A DNA stretch of 64,000 bases from an uncultured Clostridia bacterium (GTDB lineage: Bacteria > Bacillota > Clostridia > Oscillospirales > Ruminococcaceae), in contig CANRFB010000003.1 of assembly GCA_947629785.1 (NCBI GenBank), positions 62,001-126,000 on the forward strand, given 5' to 3'. Position 1 is the stretch's first letter; every line of letters starts with the position of its first letter. Under the pieces are notes generated by a model. The model worked only from the letters and a program-made list of their open reading frames with translations. It was not told the DNA's origin and made no database searches. Of this stretch, positions 16,066 through 25,196 are shown in pieces. Position numbers and translations under genes: made by a program.

Positions 16066-16128
16066 ATGACCTGCCGTTTCCGCGGCGGGTCAAACGCGGT
16101 ATATTACGGCTATGCAGATAGACTATGA
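16066..16128 (+). CDS. Possible 20-residue leader ORF overlapping the mutS start
   Basis: ATG at 16066 has GAGAGGAG 5 nt upstream, the only good ribosome binding site in the ylbF-mutS gap. It opens a 20-codon frame ending in TGA at 16126-16128, 14 nt inside mutS (start 16112) in another frame. Inside it GACCTGCCG (16068-16076) pairs with CGGCGGGTC (16083-16091). The mutS ATG itself has no clear Shine-Dalgarno, so translation of this short frame may deliver ribosomes to mutS. Whether the peptide matters is unknown. Confidence 0.45.
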   Translation: MTCRFRGGSNAVYYGYADRL

Positions 16129-18712
16129 ACACCTTTCCCCGATGATGAAACAGTATTTTGAAGTCAAAAACAAGTATGAAAATTACATACTGTTCTTCCG
16201 GCTCGGGGATTTTTACGAGATGTTTTTTGATGATGCGGTAACTGTTTCAAAAGAGCTGGAGCTGACTCTTACGGGTCGGGACTGCGGCTTGGAAGAACGT
16301 GCGCCTATGTGCGGTATTCCTTATCACGCCAGCGAAATGTACATCAAACGCCTTATAGAACTGGGACACAAGGTGGCTATATGCGAACAGCTTACCGATC
16401 CGAAAGACGTAAAAGGCGGCATTGTGGAGCGTGACGTTATCAGGATAGTTACCCCGGGAACGCTTACGGAAAGCAGCTTTCTGGACGAATCGAAAAACAA
16501 CTACATATGCTGTGTTTATGCCGGCAGCGGCGAATGTGCGGTCTGCTTTGCCGATATTTCCACGGGGGAAGTACATCTTTTCCTCAAAAAGGGAAAGGAT
16601 ATACAGTCGGAAATTATAAACGAACTTTCAAGGTTCATGCCCGCGGAAATACTTTTCAATCCGTCATTCCTTGATTTCAAGCAGGTGACAGATTTTATCA
16701 GGAATAAGACGGAAAGCTCGGTGCAGCTTTTAGAAGAACGCTGTTTTGACATTTCGGAAAATCCCGATGTTATAACAAAGCAGTTCGGCGTTCCGGAAAT
16801 ATGCGAGATAGGACTTAACGAGGGTACTTCCGAAGCTGCCTGCGTGTGCGGGCTTTTCGGGTATATCGGGGAAACGCAGAAAGCGCTTGTGGGGCGTTTT
16901 ACCGAAATAAAACGCTATAATGACAATTTCTTTATGGAACTTGATTTTACCGCAAGACGTAATCTGGAACTTACCGAAACAATGCGCAGCAAGGAGAAAA
17001 AAGGCAGTCTTATGTGGGTACTTGACCACACACAGACTTCAATGGGCAGACGGCTTCTGAAATCCTATATTGAACAGCCCCTTGTAAAGCCTGCAATTAT
17101 TATAAATCGTCTTGATGCGGTAGAACAGCTTTGCAAAAAGTCCGTTGTCCGCGAGGAATTAGAAGAACAGCTTTCCTCGGTCTATGACTTGGAACGGCTT
17201 ATGACAAGGGTAATGTATAAGACCGCTACGCCGAGAGACGTTAAATCCTTGTCCGTAACGGCGCTGCGGCTTCCGGAAATAAAAAAGCTAATGGAGAATT
17301 TTTCCTGCAAGCTTCTTACCGAACTTAACGGCAAAATGCACACTCTTGAAGAAATTTCGGGGCTGGTGGAAAATGCAATAGTTGACGAACCTCCCGCAAA
17401 TGCCAAAGACGGAGGAGTTATAAAGGACGGTTTCAACGAGGAACTGGATCACCTCAGAGATATTGTCAAGAACGGAAAGAGCATTATTGAAGATATAGAA
17501 CAGAGAGAAAGAGAACGTACCGGAATTAAGAACCTGAAACTGGGCTATAATCGGGTTTTCGGGTATTATATCGAAGTTACGAAGTCGTATTATGACAGAA
17601 TACCCGACAATTATGTGAGAAAACAGACTCTTGCCAACTGCGAACGATTCATAACCGATGAACTGAAAAAGACGGAATATGAAATTCTGGGAGCAAATGA
17701 CAGGATTCTTTCACTGGAATATGATATTTTCTGCGAAGTGCGGGATTATATCGCTTCACAGCTTGTAAATGTTCAGGAAACCGCGGCGGCTGTAGCGCAG
17801 CTTGACGTGCTTTGCGCCTTTGCCTATACTTCCCTTAAAAATGAATATACCAAGCCGGATATTGCCATTGACGGGATTATTGACATCAAGGACGGCAGAC
17901 ACCCTGTGGTTGAACTTATGCTTACGGACGAGATGTACGTTCCAAATGACACATATCTTGACCTTGACAAGAATCGTATGTCTATCATTACAGGACCTAA
18001 TATGTCGGGTAAATCCACGTATATGCGGCAGACGGCGCTTATAACTCTCATGGCGCAGATAGGCTGCTTCGTTCCTGCAAAATACGCCAAAATCACCATT
18101 GTGGATAAAATTTTCACACGCGTGGGGGCGTCCGACGACCTTACTGCGGGGCAATCCACATTTATGGTGGAAATGAGCGAGGTGGCTGATATTCTCAAAA
18201 ACGCCACAAAGCAGAGCCTTGTTATTCTTGACGAGGTGGGCAGGGGAACTTCCACATATGACGGAATAAGCATTGCAACGGCTGTGGCGGAATACATAGC
18301 GGGTTCGCGTAATCTCGGCTGCAAAACGCTTTTTGCCACCCATTACCATGAACTTATAAAGCTTGAAAACGAACTGGACGGTGTGAAAAATTACAGCGTT
18401 GCGGTCAAAAAACGGGGCGAGGATATAAAATTCCTGCGGAAGATAGTTCCCGGCGGTGTGGACGACAGTTACGGAATAGATGTTGCAAAGCTTGCGGGAC
18501 TTCCCGGCAAAGTCCTTAACAGGGCAAAACAGATACTTTCCGAAATGGAAAAGGACAGGCAGGAAACCGTAAGAAAAAGCGAGGAACAGATCTCATTCCG
18601 CAGCATGGGCAACGAAATGATAATTGAAAAGCTGAGAAAAACCAATGTTGATGAACTTACGGACGAGGACGCAAAGTATTTCCTTAAAGAGCTTTGCGGT
18701 ATGCTTGAATAA
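16112..18712 (+). CDS. mutS: DNA mismatch repair protein MutS
   Basis: An 866-residue MutS1 protein that recognises mismatches and, with ATP, recruits MutL. The mismatch-binding domain I carries the FFRLGDFYEMFFDDA motif, where Phe contacts the mismatch. The connector, core and clamp domains follow, then the ABC-type ATPase with Walker A GPNMSGKSTYMRQ near residue 630, signature STFMVEMSE, Walker B LVILDEVGRGTSTYDG and the H-loop THYHE. Length is usual for the family. ATG 16112 aligns with other MutS N-termini, but it lacks its own good ribosome binding site (see the leader ORF at 16066). It overlaps the mutL reading region by one base. Confidence 0.97.
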   Translation: MQIDYEHLSPMMKQYFEVKNKYENYILFFRLGDFYEMFFDDAVTVSKELELTLTGRDCGLEERAPMCGIPYHASEMYIKRLIELGHKVAICEQLTDPKDVKGGIVERDVIRIVTPGTLTESSFLDESKNNYICCVYAGSGECAVCFADISTGEVHLFLKKGKDIQSEIINELSRFMPAEILFNPSFLDFKQVTDFIRNKTESSVQLLEERCFDISENPDVITKQFGVPEICEIGLNEGTSEAACVCGLFGYIGETQKALVGRFTEIKRYNDNFFMELDFTARRNLELTETMRSKEKKGSLMWVLDHTQTSMGRRLLKSYIEQPLVKPAIIINRLDAVEQLCKKSVVREELEEQLSSVYDLERLMTRVMYKTATPRDVKSLSVTALRLPEIKKLMENFSCKLLTELNGKMHTLEEISGLVENAIVDEPPANAKDGGVIKDGFNEELDHLRDIVKNGKSIIEDIEQRERERTGIKNLKLGYNRVFGYYIEVTKSYYDRIPDNYVRKQTLANCERFITDELKKTEYEILGANDRILSLEYDIFCEVRDYIASQLVNVQETAAAVAQLDVLCAFAYTSLKNEYTKPDIAIDGIIDIKDGRHPVVELMLTDEMYVPNDTYLDLDKNRMSIITGPNMSGKSTYMRQTALITLMAQIGCFVPAKYAKITIVDKIFTRVGASDDLTAGQSTFMVEMSEVADILKNATKQSLVILDEVGRGTSTYDGISIATAVAEYIAGSRNLGCKTLFATHYHELIKLENELDGVKNYSVAVKKRGEDIKFLRKIVPGGVDDSYGIDVAKLAGLPGKVLNRAKQILSEMEKDRQETVRKSEEQISFRSMGNEMIIEKLRKTNVDELTDEDAKYFLKELCGMLE

Positions 18713-18726
18713 TGGAGGGTAAAGAC

Positions 18727-20631
18727 GTGCCGAGAGTACAGGTTTTAAGCAAGGAAACGGCGGAACTTATTGCGGCGGGGGAAGTTATCGAACGTCCCGC
18801 GTCCATAGTGAAAGAACTGCTGGAAAATTCCATAGACAGCGGCGCGGACAGCATCACGGTGGAAATAAAGCGCGGCGGAGTAAGTTTTATAAGGATAACC
18901 GACAACGGCTGCGGAATAGAGCATGACGATGTTCCGCTGGCGTTCCTGCGCCATGCCACAAGCAAGATACACGACAAGAACGACCTTGACAGCATAACCA
19001 CACTGGGTTTCCGCGGAGAAGCACTTGCTTCGATATGCGCCGTTGCCAAGGTGGACGTTATAACAAGGACTCAGAAAGACGAATACGGTACGCATTATGC
19101 AATAGAGGGCGGCGAACAGACCGAGTATGAACGCACGGGCTGTCCGGAGGGAACTACCATTATAATAAAGGATATTTTCTACAACGTGCCTGCAAGGCAG
19201 AAATTCCTGAAAAAGGACGTTTCGGAGGGGAATGCAATTTCTTCCATGGTGGATAAGATAGCTGTTTCTCATCCGGATATAGCTTTTAAGTTCATACGGG
19301 ACGACAAGCAGGAATTTATTACGCCCGGCGACGGGGACTTGTATTCGTCAATATACGCCGTTTTCGGGAAACAGTTTGCGGCGTCCATGATTTACGTTGA
19401 CTATCAGCTTAACGGCGTAAAGATAGATGGATATACGGTAAAGCCGCTTTTCGGCAGACCGAACCGTTCCATGCAGCACTTTTTTATAAACGGCAGATAT
19501 GTAAAATCCAACGTCTGCACATACTCTCTCGAACACGCTTACAGGAACAGCATTATGGAGGGGAAATTCCCCTCATGCGTACTGAGAATGTCTGTTTCTC
19601 CGTCAATTGTGGACGTGAACGTTCACCCTGCGAAGATAGAAGTGCGTTTTTCCGATGAAAAGCTTATTTCAGACAGTATTTATTTTGCGGTAAAAAATTC
19701 CATAATGCTTGACGACCAGCCCGCGGAAATAAATGTAAAAGCTCCCGAAACAAAAGCCCCTGCGGAGAAGCTGCCTGAATTCACGCAGATGAAAATTCCC
19801 GACGGCACGCAAGTGCAGGAGATAAGACCCACTTACCGTGAGGAACTTCCGGTGCAGTCCGTTGTTCGGAATGCCCATACCCCCGTACTTCCCGAGACTA
19901 CATATAATAACGTTATGGACGAAGGCGGAGAACCCGAGCCTGAAACGGAACTTAGCGGCTTTACACCGCCGCCCGACAACGGCGGGTTCAAGTATATAAA
20001 CAAGTCATCTTTTGAAAAGAAAGAGACCGCCGCGCCCGTTCCCGAAGAACCGCAGAACGAGATATATTTCAGAATGATAGGCGAGGCGTTCAAGAATTAC
20101 ATAATTGCCGAGATAGACGAAGATATAATTTTTGTGGATAAGCACGCCGCCCATGAGCGGATATTGTTTGAAAAACTCCGTTCAGGCAGGGGGAAACCCC
20201 AGTGCCAGATGCTTCTGACGCCATGTGAAACGCTTCTGGATTTTGAGGAATTCAATGCGCTTATCAACAATAAACAGCTTGTCAAAGAACTTGGGTTCGA
20301 TTTTGAAATATCGGGGAATTCCAAGGTGGAAGTTACGGGTATTCCCAGTATACTTGACGGCTGTGACCCCTCAGACCTTATTATTGAACTGGCAAAAAAT
20401 ATCAGCGACAACAAAAACAACCCCATGCCCGAAATTCTGGACGATATGTACCATACTTTTGCCTGCAAAGCGGCAATAAAAGCAAACGACATCACATCTC
20501 TGACTGAACTTTCGGAAATAGTAAGGACCATACTTACAGACGAGAGAATAAGATATTGCCCCCACGGCAGACCGGTCATGTTCAAGCTTTCAAAGCGGGA
20601 ACTTGAAAAGCAGTTCAAGAGAGTTCTTTAA
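18727..20631 (+). CDS. mutL: DNA mismatch repair protein MutL
   Basis: A 634-residue MutL. The N-terminal GHKL ATPase shows IAAGEVIERPASIVKELLENSIDSGA, DNGCGI, ATSKI and GFRGEAL motifs. A disordered Pro/Glu-rich linker (about 345-440) leads to the C-terminal dimerisation and endonuclease domain with DKHAAHERILFE, a variant of DQHA(X)2E(X)4E, and a CPHGRP motif near the C-terminus. So it should be a nicking MutL, as in Gram-positives without MutH. The frame can start at ATG 18712, overlapping the mutS stop, but GGAGGG at 18714-18719 is spaced 7 nt from GTG 18727, which also matches the family N-terminus (PRVQVLSKE). Confidence 0.95.
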   Translation: MPRVQVLSKETAELIAAGEVIERPASIVKELLENSIDSGADSITVEIKRGGVSFIRITDNGCGIEHDDVPLAFLRHATSKIHDKNDLDSITTLGFRGEALASICAVAKVDVITRTQKDEYGTHYAIEGGEQTEYERTGCPEGTTIIIKDIFYNVPARQKFLKKDVSEGNAISSMVDKIAVSHPDIAFKFIRDDKQEFITPGDGDLYSSIYAVFGKQFAASMIYVDYQLNGVKIDGYTVKPLFGRPNRSMQHFFINGRYVKSNVCTYSLEHAYRNSIMEGKFPSCVLRMSVSPSIVDVNVHPAKIEVRFSDEKLISDSIYFAVKNSIMLDDQPAEINVKAPETKAPAEKLPEFTQMKIPDGTQVQEIRPTYREELPVQSVVRNAHTPVLPETTYNNVMDEGGEPEPETELSGFTPPPDNGGFKYINKSSFEKKETAAPVPEEPQNEIYFRMIGEAFKNYIIAEIDEDIIFVDKHAAHERILFEKLRSGRGKPQCQMLLTPCETLLDFEEFNALINNKQLVKELGFDFEISGNSKVEVTGIPSILDGCDPSDLIIELAKNISDNKNNPMPEILDDMYHTFACKAAIKANDITSLTELSEIVRTILTDERIRYCPHGRPVMFKLSKRELEKQFKRVL

Positions 20632-20644
20632 AGGAGAGAAACCT

Positions 20645-21607
20645 ATGTCCGAGAAAAAACAGCCGCTTCTGGCGGTAGTCGGACCTACCGCTTCGGGAAA
20701 GACGGCTTTAGGCGCGGCGCTGGCGGAGGAATACGGCGGAGAAGTGGTTTCGGCGGATTCCATGCAGATATATAAAGGGCTTGACGTGACTTCCGCAAAG
20801 CCTACGGCGGAAGAAACGCGGGATATTCCGCATCATCTTATAGGCGTTGTGGATATGGACGCGGATTTCAGCACGGCGGATTATGTTTCGGCGGCGGAAA
20901 AGGTAATTTCGGATATAGTGTCAAGGGGGAAACTTCCCGTACTTGTGGGAGGAACGGGCTTGTATATAAATTCGCTTATAGACAACATAAGTTTTGACGC
21001 TTCGGGAAAGGACGACGGCGTGAGGAAACGTTTATATGAAGAAGCGAAAACTCTCGGCAGGGAAGCACTTCACAGGCGCTTGGCGGAAATTGACCCAGAA
21101 ACGGCGGATTGGGTAAGCCCGAATAATGTGGTTCGGGTAGTCCGTGCGTTGGAAGTCTGCGAAGTTACCGGAATGAAGTTCAGTGAATACAAGAAACTGA
21201 ACAGGGGAAACGAGTCAGAATATGACGTTTGCATGATAGGTCTGAATTTCCGCGACAGGCAGAAGCTTTACGACAGGATAGACAAGCGTGTCACGGTCAT
21301 GGCGGAAAACGGTCTTGCAGAAGAATGCAGGGCTGTTTATGAAAATGTCAGAACGGGCACGGTCTGTCAGGCGATAGGTTATAAGGAAATGATACCATAT
21401 TTCAAGGGCGAAGCCGATTTAGAACAGTGTCTTGACAAAATAAGGCAGAATTCGAGAAGATATGCCAAAAGACAGCTGACGTGGTTTCGTCGTGATGAAC
21501 GAATTAACTGGATTTATTTGGACGAAATAAATAATTTTGATGAAATTATTAAAATATGCAAAAAAATAGTAGCCAAATCAAAAATTTTATGTTATAATAG
21601 AATGTAA
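20645..21607 (+). CDS. miaA: tRNA dimethylallyltransferase
   Basis: A 320-residue MiaA that transfers dimethylallyl from DMAPP to A37 of tRNAs reading UNN codons; MiaB, encoded upstream, then thiomethylates it. P-loop GPTASGKTAL is near residue 12, followed by DSMQIYKGLDVTSAKPT, the VGGTGLYI motif and QAIGYKE. Length is normal. The open frame reaches back to 20603 inside mutL, but AAAGGAGAG lies just before ATG 20645. The gene starts 13 nt after mutL. Confidence 0.96.
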   Translation: MSEKKQPLLAVVGPTASGKTALGAALAEEYGGEVVSADSMQIYKGLDVTSAKPTAEETRDIPHHLIGVVDMDADFSTADYVSAAEKVISDIVSRGKLPVLVGGTGLYINSLIDNISFDASGKDDGVRKRLYEEAKTLGREALHRRLAEIDPETADWVSPNNVVRVVRALEVCEVTGMKFSEYKKLNRGNESEYDVCMIGLNFRDRQKLYDRIDKRVTVMAENGLAEECRAVYENVRTGTVCQAIGYKEMIPYFKGEADLEQCLDKIRQNSRRYAKRQLTWFRRDERINWIYLDEINNFDEIIKICKKIVAKSKILCYNRM

Positions 21608-21657
21608 GCATTTTTTTGCTTTAAGATGTAACAGTCCCGAACGGAAAGGATGATAAA

Positions 21658-21888
21658 ATGAACAAGAATATGAACCTTCAGGACGTATTCCTGAACCAGA
21701 TCAGGAAAGACAAGATAACCGCAACTTTCATTCTTACAAATGGTTTCCAGTTTAAGGGAACGGTTAAGGGCTTTGACAGCTATGTTGTAATTATCGAATG
21801 TGACGGCAAGCAGGAATTGGTGTTCAAGCACGCCATATCCACTATTGTTCCTGCAAAGACCATTTCAATACTTGATTCGGAGCAGTGA
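21658..21888 (+). CDS. hfq: RNA chaperone Hfq
   Basis: A 76-residue Sm-like protein forming hexameric rings that bind U-rich and A-rich RNA. Sm1 ([35 protein letters not shown]) and Sm2 ([12 protein letters not shown]) are complete, including the YKHAI-type motif as FKHAI. GGAAAGGATG precedes ATG 21658. The miaA-hfq order is conserved widely. A perfect TATAAT at 21593-21598 at the end of miaA has no good -35, so a separate hfq promoter is only possible. Confidence 0.96.
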   Translation: MNKNMNLQDVFLNQIRKDKITATFILTNGFQFKGTVKGFDSYVVIIECDGKQELVFKHAISTIVPAKTISILDSEQ

Positions 21889-21897
21889 TGACGCGTT

Positions 21898-23253
21898 ATG
21901 ATGAATACGGTCACGGTCAGGATATTGGTGTTCCTGCTCTCGCTGTTTATTCTGATAACCGTTTTCAGTCAGATAAGTATGCAGTTCAAGGACAGCTATG
22001 TGACGGAAACGGCTGTTATGTATTCCTCCGCTGAGAAAATATCGTTTCAGGGTGTTTATATCAGGAACGAATCAGTGGTAAGAGGGGGAAAGACAGGCGT
22101 TCTCAGCTATCCCAACGCTGACGGGAGCAAGGTCGCTAACGGTTCGCCTGTCGCCTATGTTTATCGGAGCGAAAATGATATTTACGTCGATCACAGGATC
22201 GAACAGCTCAAAGAGGAACGGGAACTTCTGGAAAGCGCCCAGAATCCGGGTACTACAGAAGTGGCAGAACCTAAGTTTATTTCTTCACTGATAGACAACG
22301 AGTATCAGAATATTGCCATACTTATTGCCGAAAACAATCTTGAGGATCTGGAAAAGGAACGCAAAGAACTTCAGACGCTTATGGACATTTACCATATTGT
22401 CATAAACGAAGAAACGGATTTCAATGACGCGATCGCAAGCCTTGATTCCGAAATATCAATCCTTGAATCCCAACGGAAAGAGCCTGTTGACGTAATTACC
22501 ACCGAGAATACGGGCTATTTCATAAGTCATACCGACGGATATGAGGGAAGCCTTTCCTTTGACAGTATAGGCAGCCTGACTGTTGACAGGATAAAAGAAA
22601 TAATCAAAGAACCCGACAAGGGCAGTTCTGGCGGCACGGTAGGCAAGCTGGTTGACGGATATGACTGGAAAATGGCGGGAATAATTGATCCGAAAGCGGC
22701 GGATTTCAAGATCGGGAACAGCGTTACGGTAAAGTTCACTTCAACGCCGGACACGGTCACTGCGACAATAGAGGATATAATTGATTCCGATGATCCAAGC
22801 GAGAGCGTCATAATAATTTCCTGCGACGAACTGACATTTGATCTTGTACAGCGGCGGGTCGAGCGCGTGGAACTTATACTTAACGATTATGAGGGAATAA
22901 GAGTTCCGAGAAACGCTATCCGCTTTGACAAGGACAATCAAAAGGGCGTTTACATTCTTCTCGGACAGAGGATAGCTTTCAAAAAGATAGAAACTATCTA
23001 TGAATGTGAAGAATATATACTTTCAAAGGCAACGTCGGACACTTCTTATGTAAGCATTTATGACGACATAATCACGGAGGGAGAAATTTCCGAGGATCTG
23101 TATGTCGAGGAGACCGAACCCGAGGAAAACGAAGATCCACCTCCCGAAGAAACGGACATTAACGAAGATATAACGGAGAAAGTTTCACAGACAGAACAGG
23201 AAACGGACGCAGAGGAAACCGGAGAAAATGAGGACGATGAGATCTGGGAGTAA
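21898..23253 (+). CDS. HlyD-like membrane-anchored adaptor protein
   Basis: A 451-residue protein with one N-terminal membrane helix (residues about 6-28). A barrel-sandwich, lipoyl-like half follows (VYIRNESVVRGGKTGVLSYPNADGSKVANGSPVAYVY), then a helical hairpin of about 100 residues rich in Glu and Leu, and the second beta half (GYFISHTDGYEGSL, GNSVTVKFTS, VPRNAIRFDKDNQKGVYILLG). This is the layout of HlyD/membrane-fusion adaptors. The last 60 residues are an acidic Glu/Thr tail. No transporter partner lies beside it; it sits 9 nt after hfq and ahead of the ylmE-sepF division genes. There is no clear Shine-Dalgarno, so coupling to hfq is likely. Confidence 0.78.
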   Translation: MMNTVTVRILVFLLSLFILITVFSQISMQFKDSYVTETAVMYSSAEKISFQGVYIRNESVVRGGKTGVLSYPNADGSKVANGSPVAYVYRSENDIYVDHRIEQLKEERELLESAQNPGTTEVAEPKFISSLIDNEYQNIAILIAENNLEDLEKERKELQTLMDIYHIVINEETDFNDAIASLDSEISILESQRKEPVDVITTENTGYFISHTDGYEGSLSFDSIGSLTVDRIKEIIKEPDKGSSGGTVGKLVDGYDWKMAGIIDPKAADFKIGNSVTVKFTSTPDTVTATIEDIIDSDDPSESVIIISCDELTFDLVQRRVERVELILNDYEGIRVPRNAIRFDKDNQKGVYILLGQRIAFKKIETIYECEEYILSKATSDTSYVSIYDDIITEGEISEDLYVEETEPEENEDPPPEETDINEDITEKVSQTEQETDAEETGENEDDEIWE

Positions 23254-23278
23254 TGTGATCCGTTAAGGAGATGAGCGC

Positions 23279-23950
23279 ATGGATCCTGATATTTACGAAA
23301 ATCTCAAAAGAATACGTTTTGAAGTCGGCGAGGCGAAAGCTAAATACCGGAAGTCCGACGATGATGTAAGGATAATGGCGGTAACCAAGACCGTTCCTTA
23401 CGAGCGGGTGAATATGGTGATCGACGACGGGATAACGCTTCTGGGAGAAAACAGAGTTCAGGAGTTCCTTGAAAAAAAGGATCATTACAGGTCAAACGCT
23501 GAGGTGCATTTTATCGGGCGTTTGCAGACAAACAAGGTAAAATACATCATTGACAGCGTTAAACTTATACATTCCCTTGACAGTATGAAACTTGCGGAGG
23601 AAATTGACAGACAAGCCGCGAAAAAGGGTATCTGCATGGAAGTCCTTGCGGAAGTAAACATCGGCGGCGAGGAATCCAAAAGCGGAGTTCCCGCAAGCGA
23701 AGTCAGACAGCTTATTTCGGAAGTTTCACAGCTTAAAAACATAAAAGTAAAAGGGCTGATGGCTATTCCGCCTGTTGGAAAGTCGGAGGAATCCTTTGAA
23801 AAAATGCAGGAGCTTTTCTGCGGACTTAAAGCGGATAATGCCGGTATGGAAATACTTTCAATGGGCATGACTTCCGACTTTGCCTTGGCTGTTAAATACG
23901 GCTCAAATATCGTAAGGATAGGTTCAGGAATTTTTGGTTCCAGAAAATAA
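23279..23950 (+). CDS. ylmE: YggS/YlmE family PLP-binding protein
   Basis: A 223-residue alanine-racemase-N-type barrel protein of the PLPBP family, which holds pyridoxal phosphate and keeps B6 balance. The PLP Lys is in MAVTKTVPYE near residue 37; GENRVQEFLEK, HFIGRLQTNK and the phosphate-binding SMGMTSDFALAVKYGSNIVRIGSGIFG are all seen. It precedes sepF and the S4-domain gene in the standard Gram-positive ylmE-ylmF-ylmH-divIVA order. AAGGAG is 8 nt before ATG 23279. Confidence 0.95.
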   Translation: MDPDIYENLKRIRFEVGEAKAKYRKSDDDVRIMAVTKTVPYERVNMVIDDGITLLGENRVQEFLEKKDHYRSNAEVHFIGRLQTNKVKYIIDSVKLIHSLDSMKLAEEIDRQAAKKGICMEVLAEVNIGGEESKSGVPASEVRQLISEVSQLKNIKVKGLMAIPPVGKSEESFEKMQELFCGLKADNAGMEILSMGMTSDFALAVKYGSNIVRIGSGIFGSRK

Positions 23951-23968
23951 AAAGAGAGGAAGAATAAT

Positions 23969-24394
23969 ATGAGCTTTATCGGAAATTTAAAGGAAATACT
24001 CGGAATGGAGTCAGAGGACGATAACGAGAATGAGTTTGAAACCTTTGACAATTCGGGGGATAACTATGACGACGATTCCAACAAGAGAAACAAGGTGGTA
24101 AATATCCACGCTACTGCTCAGTTGCAGGTAATTCTTGTAAAACCCGAAGTTTTTCAAGATACAAAAGCAATTGCGGATCACCTTAATTCTAAAAAGACGG
24201 TGGTTCTCAACCTCGAATCCACCACTCCCGATGTTACAAGGAGGATAATAGACTTCCTTGGCGGCGTTGCTTACGCTAACGGCGGAAACATCAAGCCGGT
24301 CGCAAACAATACCTTTATTATTACTCCGTATAATGTTGGTTTCGTGGGCGAAGACCTTGTGGGCGAACTGGAAAACAACGGCGTATTCCTTTAA
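23969..24394 (+). CDS. sepF: Cell division protein SepF
   Basis: A 141-residue SepF, which binds FtsZ and bends membranes at the septum. The N-terminus MSFIGNLKEILGM is the amphipathic membrane-targeting helix, followed by an acidic linker. The SepF core then runs from about residue 50 (QVILVKPEVFQDTKAIADHL, VVLNLE, RIIDFLGGVAYANGG, FIITPYNVGF). Its neighbours ylmE, ylmH and divIVA fit. GAGAGGAAG precedes the ATG. Confidence 0.95.
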   Translation: MSFIGNLKEILGMESEDDNENEFETFDNSGDNYDDDSNKRNKVVNIHATAQLQVILVKPEVFQDTKAIADHLNSKKTVVLNLESTTPDVTRRIIDFLGGVAYANGGNIKPVANNTFIITPYNVGFVGEDLVGELENNGVFL

Positions 24395-24397
24395 TTG

Positions 24398-25177
24398 ATG
24401 GGAAGTTTCAGCAATAAGCGCGTTCCGGAGCTTACGGACGAGGATAATATACTTGTTTCCCATATAAAGGACATGGTAAGGCTTTGCGAGAAAACTCACA
24501 AACCGCGGTTCTCCGCTTTTCTGGACGAACGTCAGATACTTATTGCCGAAAATGCCGTAAACAGCCTCGGCTTTGAAAATTACAGCTTTTTCGGCGGGTA
24601 TGAGGGCGCGTCAAGGAAGGTTCTGGGGGTGTTTCCCGAATATTCCGAGGGCGGGGAGGATTTTCCCATAGCCGTGCTGAATTTCAGGTACAGGGAAGCG
24701 GACAGGCTTTCCCACAGGGATTTTCTGGGCGCATTCATGTCAAGGCAGATAAAGCGGGATATGCTGGGGGACATTGTGGTTTCTGCGGGGAACACGACGG
24801 CTTTTGTATATGAGACTGTAAAGCAGACATTGCTTTCGGAAATCGACAAGGTCGGTTCGGCGGGAGTGAAAGTTTCGGAGGGGAACGCTTCCGATGTAAA
24901 GACGGAACAGTCTTTTACCGAAAAGAGCGGAACGGTGTCATCGCTTCGGCTGGACAGCGTTGTAAGCCTTGCGGCGGGGATAAGCAGGGGAAAGGCTGCC
25001 GCTCTGATAAAAGGCGGGTATGTTTCGGTAATGTACAATGTTGCCGATTCGCCGTCGTTCATGGTTTCGGAGGGGGATATTTTCTCCGTGAGAGGTACGG
25101 GAAAATTCATTCTTTATTCCGTAAACGGAACGACTAAAAAAGACAGGATACATATTACCGTTAAAAAATATAATTAA
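24398..25177 (+). CDS. ylmH: S4-domain RNA-binding protein YlmH
   Basis: A 259-residue YlmH-type protein. The N-terminal two-thirds is the YlmH-specific fold (PRFSAFLDERQILIAENAV, FGGYEGASRKVLGVFPEY, HRDFLGAFMSRQIKRDMLGDI), and the S4 RNA-binding domain spans about residues 180-240 (RLDSVVSLAAGISRGKAAALIKGGYVSV). In Bacillus, YlmH binds ribosomes and has been linked to rescue of stalled nascent chains; the same role here is inferred. It begins at or just after the sepF stop (TTG 24395 or ATG 24398), has no strong Shine-Dalgarno, and so is probably translationally coupled. Confidence 0.9.
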   Translation: MGSFSNKRVPELTDEDNILVSHIKDMVRLCEKTHKPRFSAFLDERQILIAENAVNSLGFENYSFFGGYEGASRKVLGVFPEYSEGGEDFPIAVLNFRYREADRLSHRDFLGAFMSRQIKRDMLGDIVVSAGNTTAFVYETVKQTLLSEIDKVGSAGVKVSEGNASDVKTEQSFTEKSGTVSSLRLDSVVSLAAGISRGKAAALIKGGYVSVMYNVADSPSFMVSEGDIFSVRGTGKFILYSVNGTTKKDRIHITVKKYN

Positions 25178-25196
25178 ATTTTATGAGGTGATGTAA

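Noticed and set aside
18712-18726. ATG 18712 as the MutL start
   Set aside because: It overlaps the GGAGGG ribosome site that is correctly spaced for GTG 18727, and the extra five residues are not family-like.
21541-21657. Separate hfq promoter
   Set aside because: TATAAT at 21593 is perfect, but no acceptable -35 lies 16-18 bp upstream; left as a note in the hfq entry.
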